From the NCBI GenBank assembly GCA_016415585.1, contig CP066552.1, positions 3,968,001 through 4,032,000 on the forward strand: a stretch of 64,000 nucleotides of DNA, in the 5' to 3' direction. The notes under the pieces were generated by a model. The model was not told the DNA's origin. It saw nothing but the letters and a program-made list of their open reading frames with translations, and ran no database searches. The DNA is from Pectobacterium carotovorum. GTDB lineage: Bacteria > Pseudomonadota > Gammaproteobacteria > Enterobacterales > Enterobacteriaceae. A program made the position numbers and the translations under genes. This document shows positions 19,295 to 28,007 of this stretch, piece after piece (within the stretch, counting starts at the first letter, position 1; every line of letters starts with the position of its first letter).

Positions 19295-20239
19295 CTATCG
19301 GGAGGGGAACGTCACCACGTCTTTTTGCTCAGCGCGATAGATTTTCACTTTGTGTCCGCCGGATCCGGCAGATAGCGCTCCGTAGATATCGGTCGCCAGC
19401 GGAACCGTGGTCACGTGTGGTCGCCCTGTGGCCGGATCGGCCGCGTCATCCAGATCGGCACTGCGCAGTGCCAAGTGCAGAATGCCCAGTTCTTTGGCAA
19501 CCGCCAGCGCTTCAGCCTGCTGAGGCGTCACTTCCAGCGTCACGGTTTGATAGGTCGCAGGACGAGAACGCACGGCAGACTCACGGCTTTTGGCGGTGGC
19601 ATCAAGCACCGTACCGTCTTCCGCGGTATCAAAGCGTGGGTATACTGGCGTACCGGTTTTATCGTTCAGCGCCAATACGCGTAAATCGCGCACGATCGTT
19701 TGTGATGCCAGCAGCGGCATCACAACAGGCTGATTACGGCTTGCAGGTAGCTCTGACTGATCGTCTCGTTTCATGCTGAGGATCACATCAACACGATCGC
19801 CAGCGGACACTAACCCAGCATTGCTCGCAATAGCGCTGGTAGGAACGGAGATAGCACGCATCCCTTTACCAAGCACCGCAGCAACAAAACCCGGTTCATT
19901 AGGCTTTACTAATACATTACTGTTTAACGGCTCACCTTCTGCCACTGTTTCACGCAACGTTGAGCCGAACAGTAGCGACTGACTGTCTTTACCGCGAACA
20001 AAGTTAAATGAACGAGAAACCGATTCATCTGTCTCCTGCCAGCGCAGGGAGGATGAATCCAGAAAATCACCGGGATGCAGATCTTTCGCGGCCACCAAAA
20101 CAGCAGTTTTTTCCGGCGCTTTAACCACAACCGGAGGCGGCGCAGGGGGTTCAGAAGAGAGATGGCTACGCACCATCAGCGCAACAATGCCTGCCAGCAC
20201 GAGCGCGCCTGACAGTACGTATGTAGAGTTCACTTTCAT
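19295..20239 (-). CDS. rcpC: RcpC/CpaB pilus assembly protein
   Basis: 314 aa. One N-terminal membrane helix (VLSGALVLAGIVALMV) is followed by a Pro-rich linker, a SAF domain (AVLVAAKDLHPGDFLDSSSL) and an RcpC/CpaB C-terminal domain (VTLEVTPQQAEALAVAKELG). CpaB proteins are periplasmic, inner-membrane-anchored partners of the secretin; the SAF domain suggests glycan or carbohydrate contact. It lies between tadV (46 bp) and rcpA. Confidence 0.92.
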   Translation of the reverse strand: MKVNSTYVLSGALVLAGIVALMVRSHLSSEPPAPPPVVVKAPEKTAVLVAAKDLHPGDFLDSSSLRWQETDESVSRSFNFVRGKDSQSLLFGSTLRETVAEGEPLNSNVLVKPNEPGFVAAVLGKGMRAISVPTSAIASNAGLVSAGDRVDVILSMKRDDQSELPASRNQPVVMPLLASQTIVRDLRVLALNDKTGTPVYPRFDTAEDGTVLDATAKSRESAVRSRPATYQTVTLEVTPQQAEALAVAKELGILHLALRSADLDDAADPATGRPHVTTVPLATDIYGALSAGSGGHKVKIYRAEQKDVVTFPSR

Positions 20240-20285
20240 TTCAACTTGCCTACCCTAGCGTGTGTGTCTTAAAGCTGCGACAGAA

Positions 20286-20837
20286 TTAAAACAAGGGAAA
20301 AATCAGGACATACATCGCGCCGAACGCAATGGCAACGCCGTAAGGTATGCCTTGAGAAAGATCGGCGGGCAACGCGGGTGGCATAGGCAGCCGACTCTTG
20401 AATATCCGGTTGGTGGTTTGAATGCCCATCGCAACCGCTGTGGGTACGGCATTCAGCAACGGCAGACTGAGCGCCAGAACACCGCCAGCCAGCGCCGTCA
20501 CCATGACGAAAACGATCTGGTGTCCTTGCCCAACCCACAGGCACAGCACACTCATCAGCTTGACATCCCCAGCGCCTAATCTGCCGGTGAGGAAAAGCAC
20601 AAATCCCACAACCAGTACTGCCACCGCGCCAGGCAGCGCCCAGAGCATTTTCCGTAGTGCCAACATATCTAACGCACCGGATTGCAGGACATGTGAAGCG
20701 CTGAAAAACAGCCAGCCCAACAATAAAATCAGTACCGCCTGATTCGTAATTTTGCGTACTAACAGGTCGGTACTGATACACCACAGCAGGCACCCCATCA
20801 GCAGTGCCGTCTGCGGCCAGTGCGCGTAATCCGCCAT
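20286..20837 (-). CDS. tadV: TadV prepilin peptidase (A24 family)
   Basis: 183 aa from the ATG at 20837, seven bases after the flp stop; a longer frame starting at 20921 overlaps flp and is unlikely. It is a polytopic membrane protein. The two catalytic aspartates of A24 aspartic peptidases are visible: Asp24 in CISTDLL and Asp91 in GAGDVKLMS. It is a short CpaA/TadV form without the N-terminal methylase domain of PilD. It processes the Flp prepilin and the TadE/TadF pseudopilins. The close spacing suggests coupled translation with flp. Confidence 0.92.
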   Translation of the reverse strand: MADYAHWPQTALLMGCLLWCISTDLLVRKITNQAVLILLLGWLFFSASHVLQSGALDMLALRKMLWALPGAVAVLVVGFVLFLTGRLGAGDVKLMSVLCLWVGQGHQIVFVMVTALAGGVLALSLPLLNAVPTAVAMGIQTTNRIFKSRLPMPPALPADLSQGIPYGVAIAFGAMYVLIFPLF

Positions 20838-20844
20838 CTCGCGC

Positions 20845-21066
20845 TTATTTCGCGGCGCCGGATGTACCGCCGCTGGTGCCGGTACCGGTAATTTGATCGG
20901 CGATTTGGGTGAATTTCTCATTCAGCGCTTTCACGAAGATACCGTCGCCGCCGAAAATAGCGCCGATGGCTGCCGCCATTGCCGCTGCAAGAATACCGTA
21001 CTCGATAGCCGTTACACCGCTCTCGTCACGCAGGAAAGAACGCAGTTTTGCTTTCATATTTTTCAT
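20845..21066 (-). CDS. flp: Flp major prepilin
   Basis: 73 aa. A basic leader ends at Gly17, the TadV cleavage site, followed by VTAIEYGILAAAMAAAIGAI with the Flp signature Glu-Tyr at positions +5/+6 of the mature pilin. A short Gly/Thr/Ser-rich tail follows. It is the structural subunit of the Flp pilus used for surface attachment. It is the first gene of the tad run, with a 313-bp AT-rich leader and promoter region upstream. Only one flp copy is seen here. Confidence 0.95.
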   Translation of the reverse strand: MKNMKAKLRSFLRDESGVTAIEYGILAAAMAAAIGAIFGGDGIFVKALNEKFTQIADQITGTGTSGGTSGAAK

Positions 21067-21379
21067 GGGAAGACTCTCTAATCCGCAGGCAAAGAAATCA
21101 TGGCCTACTCGGAAATTCGGGGGGTGCCATGATGATAATAAGATTAATAATGAGACTTATTATCAAGAGCCGCAAGCAGTAGAACATTAATATTCGTTAA
21201 TCTTTCCATACAAAAAATTATCAATATAAATCAATAATTAACACACTTTACATTGCAGATAAAATTAATAAATATTCATGTTTTTTGCAGGGATATTCAT
21301 AAATACTCAAGAGAAAACGGTCGTGGTAAGCAGGAAAAACCCACTTACCGCGCGTCGTATTCATCGCGAAAAGAGAGGA
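21067..21379 (-). promoter_or_regulatory. AT-rich flp promoter region with a 9-bp inverted repeat
   Basis: No gene is seen in these 313 bp between the histidine kinase stop and flp. The clearest structure is an inverted repeat, GATAATAAG at 21134-21142 and CTTATTATC at 21156-21164, with a 13-bp spacer. The overlapping 19-mer 21146-21164 matches the classical Fur box at 15 of 19 positions. The dyad could be a target of Fur or of the adjacent OmpR-type regulator. I could not fix a promoter with confidence. Confidence 0.5.
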
Positions 21380-22879
21380 TTAGAAGCGATTAAGGCACAG
21401 GTAAACGTTCAGACCCGGCTCTGAGGAGTCCAGATAGAGCTTGCCACCGTGCAGGTCGGTAATCGCCTGCACCAGAGATAATCCCAGCCCATAGCCGGAC
21501 TGAAACCAGGTATCCAGCCGCTGAAAGCGTTGTAGCGCTTTGGCGTGCAGCGCAGGCGGAATGCCCGGACCACGGTCAGCAACGCTCAGGGCGATCCAGC
21601 CGCGATACAGCGTCACGCTCAACGTGATGTATTTTCCCTGTGCCGCGTATTTCAGTGCGTTCTCCACCAGATTGGCTAGCGCCTGAAACAGCAGCGCCCG
21701 GTCGCCAAAGAGCTGAATGCCGGCTTTGATTTCAATCCTCAGGCGACAGCCGCGCTCTTCCGCCAGCGGCTGATAATATTCGGCAACTTCTTCCAGCAGT
21801 TGGCGCGCCTCAATATTCTCAAACTGGTGCACACAGCGTCCGCTTTCGATTTCACCGATGCGCATCACGGTACGGAATAGCCCAAGGATTTTATGCACCT
21901 CGTCCACCGCCAGATTCAACTCATCGCGAATATCGTTATCCAGCCCTGCGCGCTCCGTCAGGTTGAACAAGCGATTTTGCAGATGCGTCAGCGGCGTACG
22001 CAGTTCATGCGCGACATGGCTCGAGGTGTTGCGCACCTGCTCCATCAGCCGCTCAATCCGTTCCAGATTCTGGTTAATATCAGCGCTCAGGCTGTCAAAA
22101 TCATCGTCGTAAGGCGACAGCGGCATACGCACCTGTTGCTCACCGCTGCTGTAGCGATGCAGCGCCGCACGGATTTTCTCCACGCTACGTAAGCTACGTA
22201 AGCTGAAATGACGGCTGACAAACAGGCAGAAAAGCAGCACGACAAACAGTCCCGCACCCGCCACGAGCGGGATGGTCCTCACCCGTTCTAACATGGGCCG
22301 AATGTTGTAAGCGGTAAACAGCACGCCCCCGTCATCCAACATCACGGACAAACCGATCAGATTGGGGTCGTCAGGGCTGGAAATTTCGGCTTTAAGACAG
22401 CTGACATCCATCTGGCAATCGGTATGCTGCCGCATTTCCAGAGGGTGTGAGTTTGCAGTATGAGGGGTTAAAAGATGCGTTCTTAAAGGATGATTGTGAT
22501 ACAGAATATCACCGTGTTTATCCATTACCAGAAACAGCGGTAATTCATCCCCTTTCGCTCGATTATCCTGCCGTAATTGCGTAATCAGGCTATCAGCATT
22601 CGTTAAACGCGACTGCCTCGAGTAATCGTAAATATTACCCAGAATAACTTCGCGGACATGCGTTCTAATCAGCGTTTCACTTAATGAACTGAAGCCGACA
22701 ATACACATCAGCATCATCAATAAGAACAGAAAAACAATGGTTATTGCCTGGCGAAAATTAGAGGTGCATAAAAAGCCAGGGTATTGGCTTGCCCCCAGTA
22801 ATTGCCAGTGTTTTATTTTTACCTGCCAGCGCTGCCCGAGCTTCTTTATTTTTATTTTATTCAGCGTGGCTACCAACAT
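21380..22879 (-). CDS. Sensor histidine kinase, QseC/PmrB-like class
   Basis: 499 aa. Two membrane helices (about residues 45-66 and 203-225) flank a periplasmic sensor domain, followed by a HAMP-like linker. The HisKA box is VAHELRTPLTHL with the phospho-acceptor His near residue 290. The ATPase has an N box (NLVENALKYA), G1 (DRGPGIPP) and G2 (GYGLGLSLV). The gene overlaps the response regulator by 23 bp, so they are a cognate pair. It sits directly upstream of flp on the same strand, which suggests but does not prove control of the pilus genes. The stimulus is unknown. Confidence 0.9.
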   Translation of the reverse strand: MLVATLNKIKIKKLGQRWQVKIKHWQLLGASQYPGFLCTSNFRQAITIVFLFLLMMLMCIVGFSSLSETLIRTHVREVILGNIYDYSRQSRLTNADSLITQLRQDNRAKGDELPLFLVMDKHGDILYHNHPLRTHLLTPHTANSHPLEMRQHTDCQMDVSCLKAEISSPDDPNLIGLSVMLDDGGVLFTAYNIRPMLERVRTIPLVAGAGLFVVLLFCLFVSRHFSLRSLRSVEKIRAALHRYSSGEQQVRMPLSPYDDDFDSLSADINQNLERIERLMEQVRNTSSHVAHELRTPLTHLQNRLFNLTERAGLDNDIRDELNLAVDEVHKILGLFRTVMRIGEIESGRCVHQFENIEARQLLEEVAEYYQPLAEERGCRLRIEIKAGIQLFGDRALLFQALANLVENALKYAAQGKYITLSVTLYRGWIALSVADRGPGIPPALHAKALQRFQRLDTWFQSGYGLGLSLVQAITDLHGGKLYLDSSEPGLNVYLCLNRF

Positions 22880-23567
22880 CGGTTTTGTCCTTATCTACCG
22901 CGCCTAATGCGTAGCCCATCGCTCTCAGCGTTTTAATTAATGGACGCGGGAATCCTTTATCAATTTTTGCCCGCAGTTTTGACATATGAACGTCGATCAG
23001 ATTGGTCTGCGGATCAAAATTGTAGCCCCATACGCGCTCTAATAGCATCGTACGCGTAATCGCCTGACCCGGATTTTCCATTAATATAATCAGTAACTTG
23101 ATTTCTTTATCGGTCAAATCGATACGCTTGCCGCCGCGCCATGCAACGCGCTGCATACGGTCAAGTTGCAGATCTTCAAAGCTCAGCATGGAAGGATTAT
23201 CAACATGGCGTTTACCGCGCCGCGCCATAATATCCAGACGTAATCTAAGCTCATTAAAATTAAAAGGCTTGCCGAGATAATCTTCCGCACCAAGCTCCAG
23301 ACCCATTACCCGATCGACATCACGATCCAGCGCAGAGAGCAGCATAATAGGCGGATGACGTGAGCCTTGTAATTCACGTAATACCGTAAATCCATCCATG
23401 ATGGGTAACATTCTGTCCAGCAGAACGACATCATAAACTTCATCCTTGATCGCTTTTAATGCGTGTGCGCCATCGTGCACCATTCGGCAAGAATGGCCGT
23501 GGGAATGTAATTTAGACCCCAGCCAATGGCACAGCACAGAATCATCATCAACCACTAATACACGCAT
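22857..23567 (-). CDS. OmpR/PhoP-family response regulator
   Basis: 236 aa. The receiver domain has the acidic pocket VVDDDS, the phospho-acceptor Asp51 (VVLLDRMLP) and the switch Lys in GKPFNFNEL. A C-terminal winged helix with NLIDVHMSKLRAKI follows. It is the first gene of the kinase operon; its 3' end overlaps the kinase start. The upstream region carries a strong Fur-like box. It is the likely local transcription factor for the Flp/Tad locus, inferred from position only. Confidence 0.92.
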   Translation of the reverse strand: MRVLVVDDDSVLCHWLGSKLHSHGHSCRMVHDGAHALKAIKDEVYDVVLLDRMLPIMDGFTVLRELQGSRHPPIMLLSALDRDVDRVMGLELGAEDYLGKPFNFNELRLRLDIMARRGKRHVDNPSMLSFEDLQLDRMQRVAWRGGKRIDLTDKEIKLLIILMENPGQAITRTMLLERVWGYNFDPQTNLIDVHMSKLRAKIDKGFPRPLIKTLRAMGYALGAVDKDKTDVGSHAE

Positions 23568-23830
23568 AATTTTCCCCTATAAACGTGGCTTATTACCTAA
23601 TTAATTCAGGGTTAATGTCCGTTTATTTTTATCTGGTCCTTCAAACAGCCATTCACCCCACACGATGTTGATACCGTGCGGGCCGTTTTTTGCTTCTCGT
23701 TTTTTTACTTCTCTGGTTTTTTACTTCTCTGCTTTTCACTTATGAGAAAAATCCTACGGATAATAACAATCATTATCATTTAGTGACAAGCAGTTTACAA
23801 TCGCCTGACGTCGTTCTTAGACTGGGCGCA
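23568..23830 (-). promoter_or_regulatory. Upstream region of the response regulator, with Fur-like box
   Basis: No gene is seen. At 23759-23777 lies GATAATAACAATCATTATC, matching the 19-bp Fur consensus at 17 of 19 positions. It is about 190 bp upstream of the response regulator start, and no other start codon of a recognisable gene is nearby. Iron-dependent control of the two-component pair is therefore plausible. Short direct repeats of the type TTTTTTACTTCTCTG lie near 23700-23735. A weak plus-strand hairpin before a T-run at about 23655-23690 has no gene in front of it. Confidence 0.6.
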
Positions 23831-23866
23831 TAAAAAACATCCCCATCGCTTACGCCATGGGGATGC
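23831..23866 (-). terminator. Rho-independent terminator of yjcE
   Basis: A 9-bp perfect stem, CATCCCCAT with ATGGGGATG (23838-23846 and 23857-23865), has a 10-nt loop and is followed on the minus strand by a run of six U. It lies 60 bp after the yjcE stop. Confidence 0.88.
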
Positions 23867-23926
23867 AGAGGAAGAAAAGAGAAGAGAAAGAAATCAACGC
23901 GGTAACGGGGATCGTCTTACCGCGTC

Positions 23927-25573
23927 TTACTCATTTTCGATCAGAAGCGCTTCCATCAGATCGAGGTCGCGCAGCATTTTTTGCAACGTCTCATTGCTGA
24001 TTTGCTGCGTGGCACGCAAGTGATACAGCTCCGCACGTTCAGAATTCAGTGCGGTCAGACGAAAACGCCGCTCCAGATTCTCAATCAACAGGCCATTTTC
24101 AGGATCGTCTTTATCAATGAGCCGTCGGCGCAGATTACCGATGACGCGTGCGCTGACTTCTTTCAGCACCTGCTCATCAATGTTTTCCTCCCGATCGGCG
24201 GCCAGACGCTCCTCCATTTTGTGCATACTTTTGATCGCCACCTCTGCCACCGCCATACGTGCCATGCGAATTTCTTTGGCATGCGCGGCCTTGTCTGCGA
24301 CCACCACACCACGCAGCAGAAACGGCAACGCCAGCACGCCACACAGCAGAGAGAACAAAATAACGCCCGTAGCGATAAACACCAGTTGATAGCGTGATGG
24401 GAACGCAGTGCCGTCCGTCAGCAATAGCGGAATAGAGAGCACGCCCGCTAGCGTAATCGCCCCTCGCACGCCGGCAAAGGACGCGATCCACAGCTCGCGC
24501 GTGGAAAATTCGGCAAAGATCATCGGGCGCTTTTTCTGGATGTGCATGCTGTATCTTTTCATCACCCACAGCCAGCTGAAACGCAGCAGCAGTAGAGCAC
24601 CATAGATGATCGCGATATCGGTAAACAGCATCCAGGTTTCAACCGTTGGATCCAGTTCTGCCTGCGTCACTGAGGTTTCCAGAATATCCGGCAATTGCAG
24701 ACCCAACATGATGAACACCATGCCGTTAAACACGAATTCCAACATCGACCACACGCCGTTTGCACGCAGCCGCATCGTGAGTGGTGCACTGCGAATCACG
24801 CCCGACTGACCGATGGTCATCCCCGCCGCCACCGCCGCCAGAATGCCCGACACGCCGATGTGTTCTGCAATCAGGTACGACGCGAAAGGTAACAGCAGCA
24901 GCAGTACGATCTGCGTTGCGGCATCATCGCCGCTCCAGCGGCTGATAGCGCGCAGCGATTTACCGAATAGCCAGGTCACGCCGACGCCCGCCAGCAGCCC
25001 GCCCAGCGCAACCTGCATGAATTCCAGCGTCGCGCCAGAAACCGTAAACACCATCGTCCCCATCGCAATCGCGACAGCAAACTTCAGCGACACCAGACCG
25101 GACGCATCGTTCATCAACGCTTCGCCCTGCAAAATGCCCATCAGCTTTTTCGGAATACGATCTTCACCCACGATACCAGACAGCGCGACGGCATCCGTCG
25201 GCGACAGCACGGCCGCCAGCGCGAAAGCGGCAATCAGCGGCATACCCGGCACCATCCAGTAGATGAAATAGCCGATGCCCACGACGGTAATCAGGACCAG
25301 CACCAGCGCCAGCCCAATAATTTCCCGACCGTGTTTCAGGAACTCACGCGTCGGCGTTTTCCAGCCGTCGGCAAACAGCAGCGGCGGAATGAAGAGCACC
25401 ATAAACAGCTCGGGATTGAAATCAACATGCAAACCAAACTGAGGCCAGGCAAGGATGGCACCCAGTGCGATTTGCATTAAAGGCAGAGGGATTTGAAAAG
25501 GTAAAATGCGGGTAATCACCCCGGACAGGGATACAACCAGGGTCAAAATAAGAATCGTAAAAAATATTTCCAT
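23927..25573 (-). CDS. yjcE: CPA1 Na+/H+ antiporter, YjcE-like
   Basis: 548 aa. About 12 membrane helices make up the first 400 residues, with the CPA1 motifs FIPPLLFADGW and the ion-site motif SPTDAVALSGIVG. A charged cytoplasmic tail of ~130 residues follows, rich in Glu, Arg and Leu. It exchanges Na+ or another monovalent cation for protons at the inner membrane. Length and its position next to ghxP match E. coli yjcE. The ATG at 25573 begins directly with the first helix. A 283-bp gap with a hairpin separates it from ghxP. Confidence 0.88.
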   Translation of the reverse strand: MEIFFTILILTLVVSLSGVITRILPFQIPLPLMQIALGAILAWPQFGLHVDFNPELFMVLFIPPLLFADGWKTPTREFLKHGREIIGLALVLVLITVVGIGYFIYWMVPGMPLIAAFALAAVLSPTDAVALSGIVGEDRIPKKLMGILQGEALMNDASGLVSLKFAVAIAMGTMVFTVSGATLEFMQVALGGLLAGVGVTWLFGKSLRAISRWSGDDAATQIVLLLLLPFASYLIAEHIGVSGILAAVAAGMTIGQSGVIRSAPLTMRLRANGVWSMLEFVFNGMVFIMLGLQLPDILETSVTQAELDPTVETWMLFTDIAIIYGALLLLRFSWLWVMKRYSMHIQKKRPMIFAEFSTRELWIASFAGVRGAITLAGVLSIPLLLTDGTAFPSRYQLVFIATGVILFSLLCGVLALPFLLRGVVVADKAAHAKEIRMARMAVAEVAIKSMHKMEERLAADREENIDEQVLKEVSARVIGNLRRRLIDKDDPENGLLIENLERRFRLTALNSERAELYHLRATQQISNETLQKMLRDLDLMEALLIENE

Positions 25574-25814
25574 GCTTTCCTTAGACGTACTCCTAAATCA
25601 AAAAAACTCTACCTGTTAGCGAGCAAACGGCTCTTCCATATTTAACGCATTTAGCTCGGTATGAAAATGGATTTCTGGGTGGAGAAGAAAAGTAATTACT
25701 CCTCTGATTATCACACAAGTAACATCAACCCAAAGCCAATAAAAGGGCACATAAAATCGCGTTTGGCGTGGGAAATAATAAAGAAGGGAAAGAAGAAGGA
25801 AAGACCGAGGAATG

Positions 25815-25846
25815 ACAGACCTTCTGGACGGAGCCAGAAGGTCTGT
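25815..25846 (-). terminator. Strong hairpin after ghxP
   Basis: A 13-bp perfect inverted repeat, ACAGACCTTCTGG with CCAGAAGGTCTGT, has a 6-nt loop and lies 9 bp after the ghxP stop. The minus-strand sequence after it is not a clean U-run, so it may attenuate or stabilise the 3' end rather than fully stop transcription before yjcE. Confidence 0.6.
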
Positions 25847-25855
25847 TGGGAAGAA

Positions 25856-27211
25856 TTACAGCGCCCAGCCGCCAGCGTAGAACACGACCAGCGCGACAGC
25901 AATCACCACGGTGCCGATGTTCAGTTTACGCCATTCGCCGGAGAAGATGCGGCCTAATACCAGCGCACCAAAACCCAGCATGATACCGGTCACGATGTTA
26001 CAGGTCAGCACGATGAATACGGCGCACACCAGACCGGACATGGCATCCACGAAGTCATCAAAATTCAGTTTGGAGACGTTGCCCAACATCAGCAGGCCGA
26101 CGTACATCAGCGCAGGTGCAGTGGCATAGCCAGGCACCAGATACGCTAACGGAGACACAAACAGCAGCAGCAGGAACAGCACACCGACTACGGTTGCCGT
26201 TAAGCCCGTTTTACCACCGGCTGCCGTACCCGCTGCGGATTCGATATAAACCGCCGCCGGAGATGTCCCGACCAGACTGGAGAAAATGCTGCTCACGGAG
26301 TCTGCGGTCAGGGCTTTACCACCGTTGATGATTTGCCCGTCTTTATCCAGCAGGTTCGCCTGTCCGGCTACAGCGCGGATCGTACCAGTGGCATCAAACA
26401 CAGCGGTCATCACCAACGCCAGTACGCTCGGCAGAACCATCGGCTGCAATGCGCCCATGATATCCAGACTGAAGATCAGCGATGAACCGTCAGCCGCTGT
26501 CAGGCTCGGCAACGCAAAGAAGCCAGCGTATTTTACATTCGGGTCAAAAATCAGTCCCAGAATAGAGATCGCAATGATAACCAGCAGAATACCGCCCGGC
26601 ACGCGACGCTTCTCTAAACCGATAGTCGCCGCCAGCCCCAGCAGGGACATAATGACAGGGAAAGAAGTGAAATTACCCAGCGCAACCGGCAGGCCGTCAA
26701 TCGGGTTTTTTACCACCAGACCTACACCGTTGGCGGCAATAATCAGCAGGAACAGACCGATACCAATCCCCGTACCATGCGCTACGCCCATCGGCAAATT
26801 ACGCAAGATCCAAGAGCGGATGCCCGTGACGGAAATGATGGTGAACAGCACACCCATCAGGAAGATCGCTCCTAGCGCTACAGGAATACTGATTTGTTGC
26901 CCCAGCACCAGGCTGAACGCGGTGAACGCCGTCAGCGAAATCGCGCAACCAATCGCCATTGGCAGATTAGCCCACAATCCCATCAGCAGCGACCCCAGCC
27001 CGGCAACCAGACAGGTTGCAACGAACACAGCGGTAGGCGGGAAACCAGCCTTGCCCAACATACTCGGAACCACAATGACGGAGTAAACCATAGCCAGAAA
27101 CGTCGTCAGGCCAGCTAACACTTCCTGACGTACGTTACTGCCGCGCTGTGTGATTTTGAAAAAAGCATCAAGAGGGCCCTGCGAGCCTGCCTGACGGGTG
27201 GTGTTTGACAT
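25856..27211 (-). CDS. ghxP: Guanine/hypoxanthine permease GhxP
   Basis: 451 aa from the ATG at 27211; an upstream extension to 27373 encodes no family-like sequence and runs into the ERIC element. It is an AzgA/NCS2-type purine transporter with about 12-13 membrane segments. The motifs [40 protein letters not shown] and [14 protein letters not shown] agree closely with E. coli GhxP (YjcD). It imports guanine and hypoxanthine by proton symport. The yjcE neighbour is the same as in E. coli. A PurR-like half-conserved site lies upstream, beyond the ERIC element. Confidence 0.93.
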   Translation of the reverse strand: MSNTTRQAGSQGPLDAFFKITQRGSNVRQEVLAGLTTFLAMVYSVIVVPSMLGKAGFPPTAVFVATCLVAGLGSLLMGLWANLPMAIGCAISLTAFTAFSLVLGQQISIPVALGAIFLMGVLFTIISVTGIRSWILRNLPMGVAHGTGIGIGLFLLIIAANGVGLVVKNPIDGLPVALGNFTSFPVIMSLLGLAATIGLEKRRVPGGILLVIIAISILGLIFDPNVKYAGFFALPSLTAADGSSLIFSLDIMGALQPMVLPSVLALVMTAVFDATGTIRAVAGQANLLDKDGQIINGGKALTADSVSSIFSSLVGTSPAAVYIESAAGTAAGGKTGLTATVVGVLFLLLLFVSPLAYLVPGYATAPALMYVGLLMLGNVSKLNFDDFVDAMSGLVCAVFIVLTCNIVTGIMLGFGALVLGRIFSGEWRKLNIGTVVIAVALVVFYAGGWAL

Positions 27212-27315
27212 GGTGGTATCCCCTGAAATGCCATTATTATTTAAGATCGATTCTGACGATTCCCGCGGCCTTGCTCCGCGAATGCACCAACATCGCTGGC
27301 GCATCATGAACCGTA

Positions 27316-27442
27316 TATACCCGTCATTCTTCAAGCTGCACGTGCGTTGGCTGCGTTCAGTCACCCGAATCACTTACTCAAGTAAGCTCATCGGGACTCC
27401 CTCTCTTGCCGCCTTCCTGCAACTCGAATTATTTAGGGTATA
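27316..27442. repeat. ERIC (intergenic repeat) element, 127 bp
   Basis: Its ends are TATACCCGTCATT and ATTTAGGGTATA. The central palindrome contains CACTTACTCAAGTAAGCTCAT. The length is exactly 127 bp, the standard ERIC size. It is a non-coding mobile-like repeat, about 105 bp upstream of ghxP. Confidence 0.88.
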
Positions 27443-27801
27443 GCCCCGCACGCAAACGATTAACTTGCTAGATGCAAAGCTGGAAAACGTTGTCGTATCA
27501 AGATATTGACGTATAAAACACTGCTGTATTAAACAGGCGGCACTAAAACAAGCTGGACAAAACGGCGCTAGGCAATAGAAGCGCGTGATTATCCCGCTTC
27601 ACCCGCGCTTATTTCAACTGCTAATCGAGACAATTTACCTATCTCACTTCATCTGTCCGATAAAGAAGCGCCCAGTCAGTACAGGTAATGCTCAATCAGG
27701 TAACTCGCTGAAAGTGGGTCAGTATGAAGAAAAAGCAGAAAGGGTTTTTAGACGGAAATCAAAACAGCGGTTTACTCCTCACAAACTGATCGTTCATTTT
27801 T
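27443..27801. other. Gene-free stretch with a PurR-like site
   Basis: I see no convincing gene. ACGCAAACGATTAACT at 27450-27465 matches the left half of the PurR operator (ACGCAAACGTTT-type) well and the right half poorly. E. coli ghxP belongs to the purine regulon, so a role for ghxP is plausible, although the ERIC element lies between. A 73-codon plus-strand frame at 27585-27806 has no family resemblance and ends inside the CRP site. Confidence 0.4.
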
Positions 27802-27874
27802 TGTGATTCGCATCACAAAAAAGTTGACCACCCGTATCAGTGCGAGTATTCTTAAAAACGTGAACAGCATCACA
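27802..27874 (+). promoter_or_regulatory. Promoter with two CRP sites for the small-protein unit
   Basis: A perfect CRP core, TGTGA-N6-TCACA, lies at 27802-27817. It is followed by a sigma-70 promoter, TTGACC at 27824-27829 and TATTCT at 27847-27852 with a 17-bp spacer. A second CRP-like core, CGTGA-N6-TCACA, lies at 27859-27874 over or just after the expected start of transcription. The upstream site is centred near -50 and the second near +8. Such an arrangement can give repression or dual control. The GAGGA ribosome site and small gene follow within 35 bp. Confidence 0.75.
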
Positions 27875-27907
27875 GAAAACAAATCAACTAACAACGAGGA
27901 AATGACC

Positions 27908-27979
27908 ATGAAACTGCTGAACAAAATCATCGCTATGTTTGAAAACATCAACATCAACTTTGGTACTTTCAACCAATAA
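27908..27979 (+). CDS. Very small protein, 23 aa, amphipathic
   Basis: The frame starts at the ATG at 27908, seven bases after GAGGA (27896-27900), which is better spaced than the ATG at 27902. It begins MKLLNKIIAMFENI and ends FGTFNQ. The middle can form an amphipathic helix with Leu/Ile/Phe on one face. It lies directly downstream of a good promoter and 28 bp before the AzuC-like frame. I do not recognise a named family. Expression is inferred from promoter, ribosome site and spacing. Confidence 0.65.
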   Translation: MKLLNKIIAMFENININFGTFNQ

Positions 27980-28007
27980 TTATTTAAGAATCGTGGGGAT
28001 AAAAAAG

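Noticed and set aside
20838..20921. Longer N-terminus for TadV
   Set aside because: It would overlap flp in another frame and adds a Pro-rich segment not found in TadV; the ATG at 20837 directly follows the flp stop.
23655..23692. Plus-strand terminator before the T-run upstream of the response regulator
   Set aside because: The stem has a mismatch and no plus-strand gene precedes it, so it has no clear function.
27585..27806. 73-codon plus-strand frame
   Set aside because: No ribosome site or family features, and it ends inside the CRP site of the small-protein unit.
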